DNA from: Gracilimonas mengyeensis
Lineage (GTDB): Bacteria; Bacteroidota; Rhodothermia; Balneolales; Balneolaceae
NCBI RefSeq assembly: GCF_900182705.1
Contig: NZ_FXTP01000001.1
Location: 1 to 64,000, forward strand
Direction of reading: 5' to 3'
DNA: 64,000 nucleotides
Every line of letters begins with the position of its first letter. Position 1 is the first letter of the stretch. Below, piece after piece: positions 61,483-64,000 of the stretch. Below the pieces are notes generated by a model. The model was not told the origin of the DNA and did not search any database. It saw only the letters and a program-made list of their open reading frames with translations. A program made the translations under genes and the position numbers.

Positions 61483-62607
61483 ATGTCGAACTCACAGTCT
61501 GACCAAAAACAAAGCCCGATTGAACAATTCATCCCTACGGGCTTTTATGATGTAATAAAACAGGAACGAACTTTCATAGGGCTCATAGGCCTCTTTTTCT
61601 TTATCGCCGGTATTACCTTCCCATACGCCGAAATAGCTATGTGGATAGGATTTATCTTTGCCGGCTATTCTGCTATAGCCAATGACAGTATCCAAACCAT
61701 AGGTACTTTTCTTGCCTCCAATATGGATAAAAAATGGTGGGTCTTATGGCTTTGGATAGGAGGTATATTTCTGGTTACCGTAACAGCGAGTTTTTACATT
61801 TATGACGGGGATGTAACCTACCAAAGGCTAACATCCAAAGGTTTTGCCGAGGCGCCCACATCTTTTAGTTTCCTGCAGGTAGCTGCTCCTATTTTCTTAT
61901 TGATACTGACCCGCATGCGAATGCCGGTTTCAACGACCTTCCTGCTTTTAAGCTGTTTTGCTACTTCTGCAGAAGGGATTACATCGGTTTTAGGCAAAAG
62001 TTTACAAGGATACGGGCTGGCTTTGATTGCAGGCTTAGTAGTTTGGTTGATTGTGACCAACACGCTCGAGAAACGTTTTAATGGAGAACCCCACAAAATT
62101 TGGCTACCACTACAATGGATTATCTCAGGTAGCCTTTGGGCCGTATGGGTGATGCAAGATGCTGCTAACATCGCGGTCTATTTGCCCCGTTCGCTCGATT
62201 TTACCCAGTTCCTTGGATTCTCTCTTTTCATCTTTTTTGGATTGGGACTGTTGTTTTACTTGAGGGGAGACCGGATTCAGGAAATTGTGACGGAGAAATC
62301 AAGGGTCACCGATATTCGATCAGCTACCATAATCGACTTTGTGTATGCCATCCTGCTGGTTTATAAGCTGACCGTTAGTACCGTGCCAATGAGTACCACC
62401 TGGGTATTCCTTGGTTTGCTGGCTGGTCGGGAGTTGGGCATGAGTATTATGGATGGCAAGGAGCATGGACGCCCCCTGACCAAAGTGTTTGGAATGGCCT
62501 TTAAAGATCTCTCTTATGCGTTAATTGGATTGGCGGTTTCCATCATACTTGCAATCTCAATTAATGATGAAGTACGGGATCAATTACTGCAAATGATTGG
62601 CTATTGA
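61483..62607 (+). CDS. Multi-pass membrane protein, distant PiT (phosphate transporter)-like
   Basis: 374 aa with about nine to ten membrane helices. Two segments recall the duplicated PiT motifs: 'GYSAIANDSIQTIGTFLAS' (compare GANDVAN..GT) and 'RMRMPVSTTFLLLSCFATSAEGITSVLGKSLQGYG' (compare PVSTTHa...G). A conserved second repeat is not obvious. A phosphate or other anion carrier role is a guess from these motifs. Single gene with a terminator 28 bp downstream. Confidence 0.5.
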   Translation: MSNSQSDQKQSPIEQFIPTGFYDVIKQERTFIGLIGLFFFIAGITFPYAEIAMWIGFIFAGYSAIANDSIQTIGTFLASNMDKKWWVLWLWIGGIFLVTVTASFYIYDGDVTYQRLTSKGFAEAPTSFSFLQVAAPIFLLILTRMRMPVSTTFLLLSCFATSAEGITSVLGKSLQGYGLALIAGLVVWLIVTNTLEKRFNGEPHKIWLPLQWIISGSLWAVWVMQDAANIAVYLPRSLDFTQFLGFSLFIFFGLGLLFYLRGDRIQEIVTEKSRVTDIRSATIIDFVYAILLVYKLTVSTVPMSTTWVFLGLLAGRELGMSIMDGKEHGRPLTKVFGMAFKDLSYALIGLAVSIILAISINDEVRDQLLQMIGY

Positions 62608-62634
62608 TATTTAAGATCAAATATCTCATACTAA

Positions 62635-62666
62635 GGCGTACTCGTTCTGCGGGTACGCCTTTTTTT
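62635..62666 (+). terminator. Rho-independent terminator
   Basis: GGCGTAC / GTACGCC stem with an 11-nt loop and seven T. Confidence 0.85.
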
Positions 62667-62736
62667 ATTCATCTGTTGTGTTCTATACTAAGGAAATGAA
62701 ATACATATCATCAACAGAAAAACCAATAGATGCACT

Positions 62737-63237
62737 ATGAACGCTAACGTACTGGTGTTGAATCAGGATTATCAGCCGCTGAGCATTTGTTCCGTTCAGC
62801 GTTCTATAAAACTGATTTTTTTAAATAAGGCGGAGCTTCTCCACGACGATCCCAAAAAGGAACTGCGAACTCCCACTGAGTCGTATCAATTTCCTTCTGT
62901 AATCCGCTTGCGGAGCTATATTCGTGTGCCGTATAAAAAAATTGTGTTATCTCGCCGTAATGTGATGCGAAGGGACGATTATACCTGCCAGTATTGTGGA
63001 AAGAAATCGGATTTGACCATTGACCACATCATGCCTCGAAGCAGAGGGGGACAAGATACCTGGGAGAACCTGGTTACCGCCTGCGAGAAGTGCAACGTTC
63101 ATAAAGGAAACCGCACCCCCAAAGAGGCCAGGATGCCCCTGAGCCGCAAACCCTATCGTCCGGTTCCCATTACTTTTTTCCGCGATTCCAACGGGGGCGT
63201 ACAAGAACCCTGGAAACCTTATCTGTATATGACCTAG
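62737..63237 (+). CDS. HNH endonuclease family protein
   Basis: 166 aa. The N-terminal part (VLVLNQDYQPLSICSVQRSIKLIFLNKAELL) is typical of a widespread stand-alone HNH family. The nuclease core has two zinc knuckles, Cys84/Cys87 (YTCQYCG) and Cys116/Cys119 (CEKCN), around the catalytic Asp96-His97 (TIDHIMPRSRGG), with Asn111 and His122. DNA target and role unknown; such genes are usually chromosomal and not mobile by themselves. Confidence 0.9.
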   Translation: MNANVLVLNQDYQPLSICSVQRSIKLIFLNKAELLHDDPKKELRTPTESYQFPSVIRLRSYIRVPYKKIVLSRRNVMRRDDYTCQYCGKKSDLTIDHIMPRSRGGQDTWENLVTACEKCNVHKGNRTPKEARMPLSRKPYRPVPITFFRDSNGGVQEPWKPYLYMT

Positions 63238-63238
63238 G

Positions 63239-63321
63239 AATATTGAATGTTGAACAGTTGAATATCGAATCTTGAAGTCTTTAGTTCGATATTCACTATT
63301 CAATATTCGTTATTCAATATT
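63239..63321. repeat. Nested inverted repeat between convergent genes
   Basis: Outer arms AATATTGAAT (63239-63248) and ATTCAATATT (63312-63321); inner arms GAATATCGAA (63260-63269) and TTCGATATTC (63285-63294). Could act as a bidirectional terminator or be a dispersed intergenic unit. Confidence 0.65.
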
Positions 63322-64000
63322 CTACTCCTCTTCTTCCGGTAAATTAAATTCTACGTTATCCCGGTAATCATCCAGAAGGTGTTCTGCAAAGTAATACCAT
63401 TTCATTCGCTCGAAATAGGGTTGATAGGGACCAAAACCATGCCGGCGTCCGGGTAAAATCATCATATCAAAGCGTTTTCCGGCTTTAATCAATTCATCGG
63501 CCAAGCGGATGGTATTTGCAGGGTGAACGTTATTATCCACATTACCATGAACCAATAATAAGTGCCCTTTCAGGTTGCCGGCAAGGTCGGTATTGCTGTC
63601 CACTCCAGCTTCGTGTGTGATAACCTCTTTTTCCACTTCCACGCTGTCCTCGTTCATCTCAGTAACAGTTTCTCGTTTTTCCTGAACACCGTTATGTACT
63701 TCACTCCACCAGATATTATAAATATTGTTATCGTGATTACCGGCTGAGGATACGGCCACATCATAAAAATCAGGATAGGTGAGGAGGGCGGCCGTACTCA
63801 TAAAGCCCCCGCCGGAATGCCCGAAAATACCAACCCGTTCCTGGTCAATAAATGAATGGCGGGCTGCAAGCTGCTCAATACCATATTTGTTGTCGGCTAA
63901 AGGATAATCACGCAGATTACCATAGCCATAGTTGTGATAATACTTGGAGCGCAACGGACTTCCCCCGCGATTCCCAAATGCAACCACCACAAAACCTAAT
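63322..64000 (-). CDS. S9-family prolyl oligopeptidase-like peptidase, C-terminal part (cut by window)
   Basis: C-terminal alpha/beta-hydrolase domain of a serine peptidase; the frame runs off the right edge, so the N-terminal propeller is not visible. The catalytic set is present: Ser in 'VGIFGHSGGGFMS', Asp in 'LLVHGNVDNNVHP', His in 'GRRHGFGPYQ'. The opening visible part 'VVVAFGNRGGSPL' is also typical (family: ...D.RGS). An acidic insert (EKRETVTEMNEDSVEVEKEVITHEAGV) lies between Ser and Asp. Probably a dipeptidyl-peptidase IV-like exported enzyme. Confidence 0.88.
   Translation of the reverse strand, partial: LGFVVVAFGNRGGSPLRSKYYHNYGYGNLRDYPLADNKYGIEQLAARHSFIDQERVGIFGHSGGGFMSTAALLTYPDFYDVAVSSAGNHDNNIYNIWWSEVHNGVQEKRETVTEMNEDSVEVEKEVITHEAGVDSNTDLAGNLKGHLLLVHGNVDNNVHPANTIRLADELIKAGKRFDMMILPGRRHGFGPYQPYFERMKWYYFAEHLLDDYRDNVEFNLPEEEE

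Overview
The window looks like chromosome from a member of the Bacteroidota/Balneolota branch, most likely a marine Balneolales-type bacterium (inference). The grounds are Bacteroidota-type -7 promoter boxes (TAnnTTTG) ahead of several genes, weak or absent Shine-Dalgarno signals, moderate GC, a Wzi-family outer-membrane protein, and a DNA polymerase III alpha subunit with its own N-terminal proofreading exonuclease. Most of the window is housekeeping, densely packed and mostly on the plus strand.

Layout. 0.4-3.2 kb: recO, an HtrA/Deg protease and an LPP20-like lipoprotein. 3.5-7.8 kb: RND pump 1 (adaptor and permease). 8-12.2 kb: a PtsN-like EIIA, a PBP4-type carboxypeptidase, an NtrC-type regulator and folD. 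12.2-14.4 kb: a Phd/PIN toxin-antitoxin pair and small unknowns. 14.5-24.4 kb: guaB, a glycosyltransferase, an M23 peptidase, a bactofilin, the ATP synthase genes (two small Fo accessory genes, then B-E-F-H-A-G, with no beta or epsilon) and tRNA-Ser(TGA). 24.5-32.7 kb: an envelope and surface-polysaccharide region (TolC, MlaC, GT8-like, Wzi, two GT4 enzymes, a multi-pass membrane protein). 32.9-38.4 kb: nuoL-nuoM-phhB-nuoN, closed by a strong terminator. 38.4-42.5 kb: a ribbon-helix-helix/PIN pair with a palindromic operator, OxyR, acylphosphatase, a lipoprotein and a secreted unknown. 42.8-47.6 kb: dnaQ-dnaE fusion and thioredoxin. 47.6-52.1 kb: an AT-rich accessory island. 52.1-57.7 kb: RND pump 2, complete with its own TolC. 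58-64 kb: gdhA with an anti-sigma-type ATPase and a YciI protein, two unknowns, an HNH protein and an S9 peptidase cut by the window edge.

The most interesting part is the island at 47.6-52.1 kb. Two ~1 kb gene-free stretches carrying related, decayed intergenic repeats flank four AT-rich genes. The last three form a tight, translationally coupled cassette: a 191-aa candidate toxin, a helix-turn-helix antitoxin with a C-terminal tail, and a SecB-like chaperone. This is the architecture of a toxin-antitoxin-chaperone (TAC) system, with a toxin I cannot assign to a standard family. Just upstream are a membrane-anchored SH3 protein and the decayed 3' end of what looks like a type IIG restriction-methylation gene, so the locus resembles a defence hot spot. 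Other points of note are a pterin dehydratase gene inside the complex I gene row, the DnaQ-DnaE fusion, and two RND pumps with different proton-relay residues.
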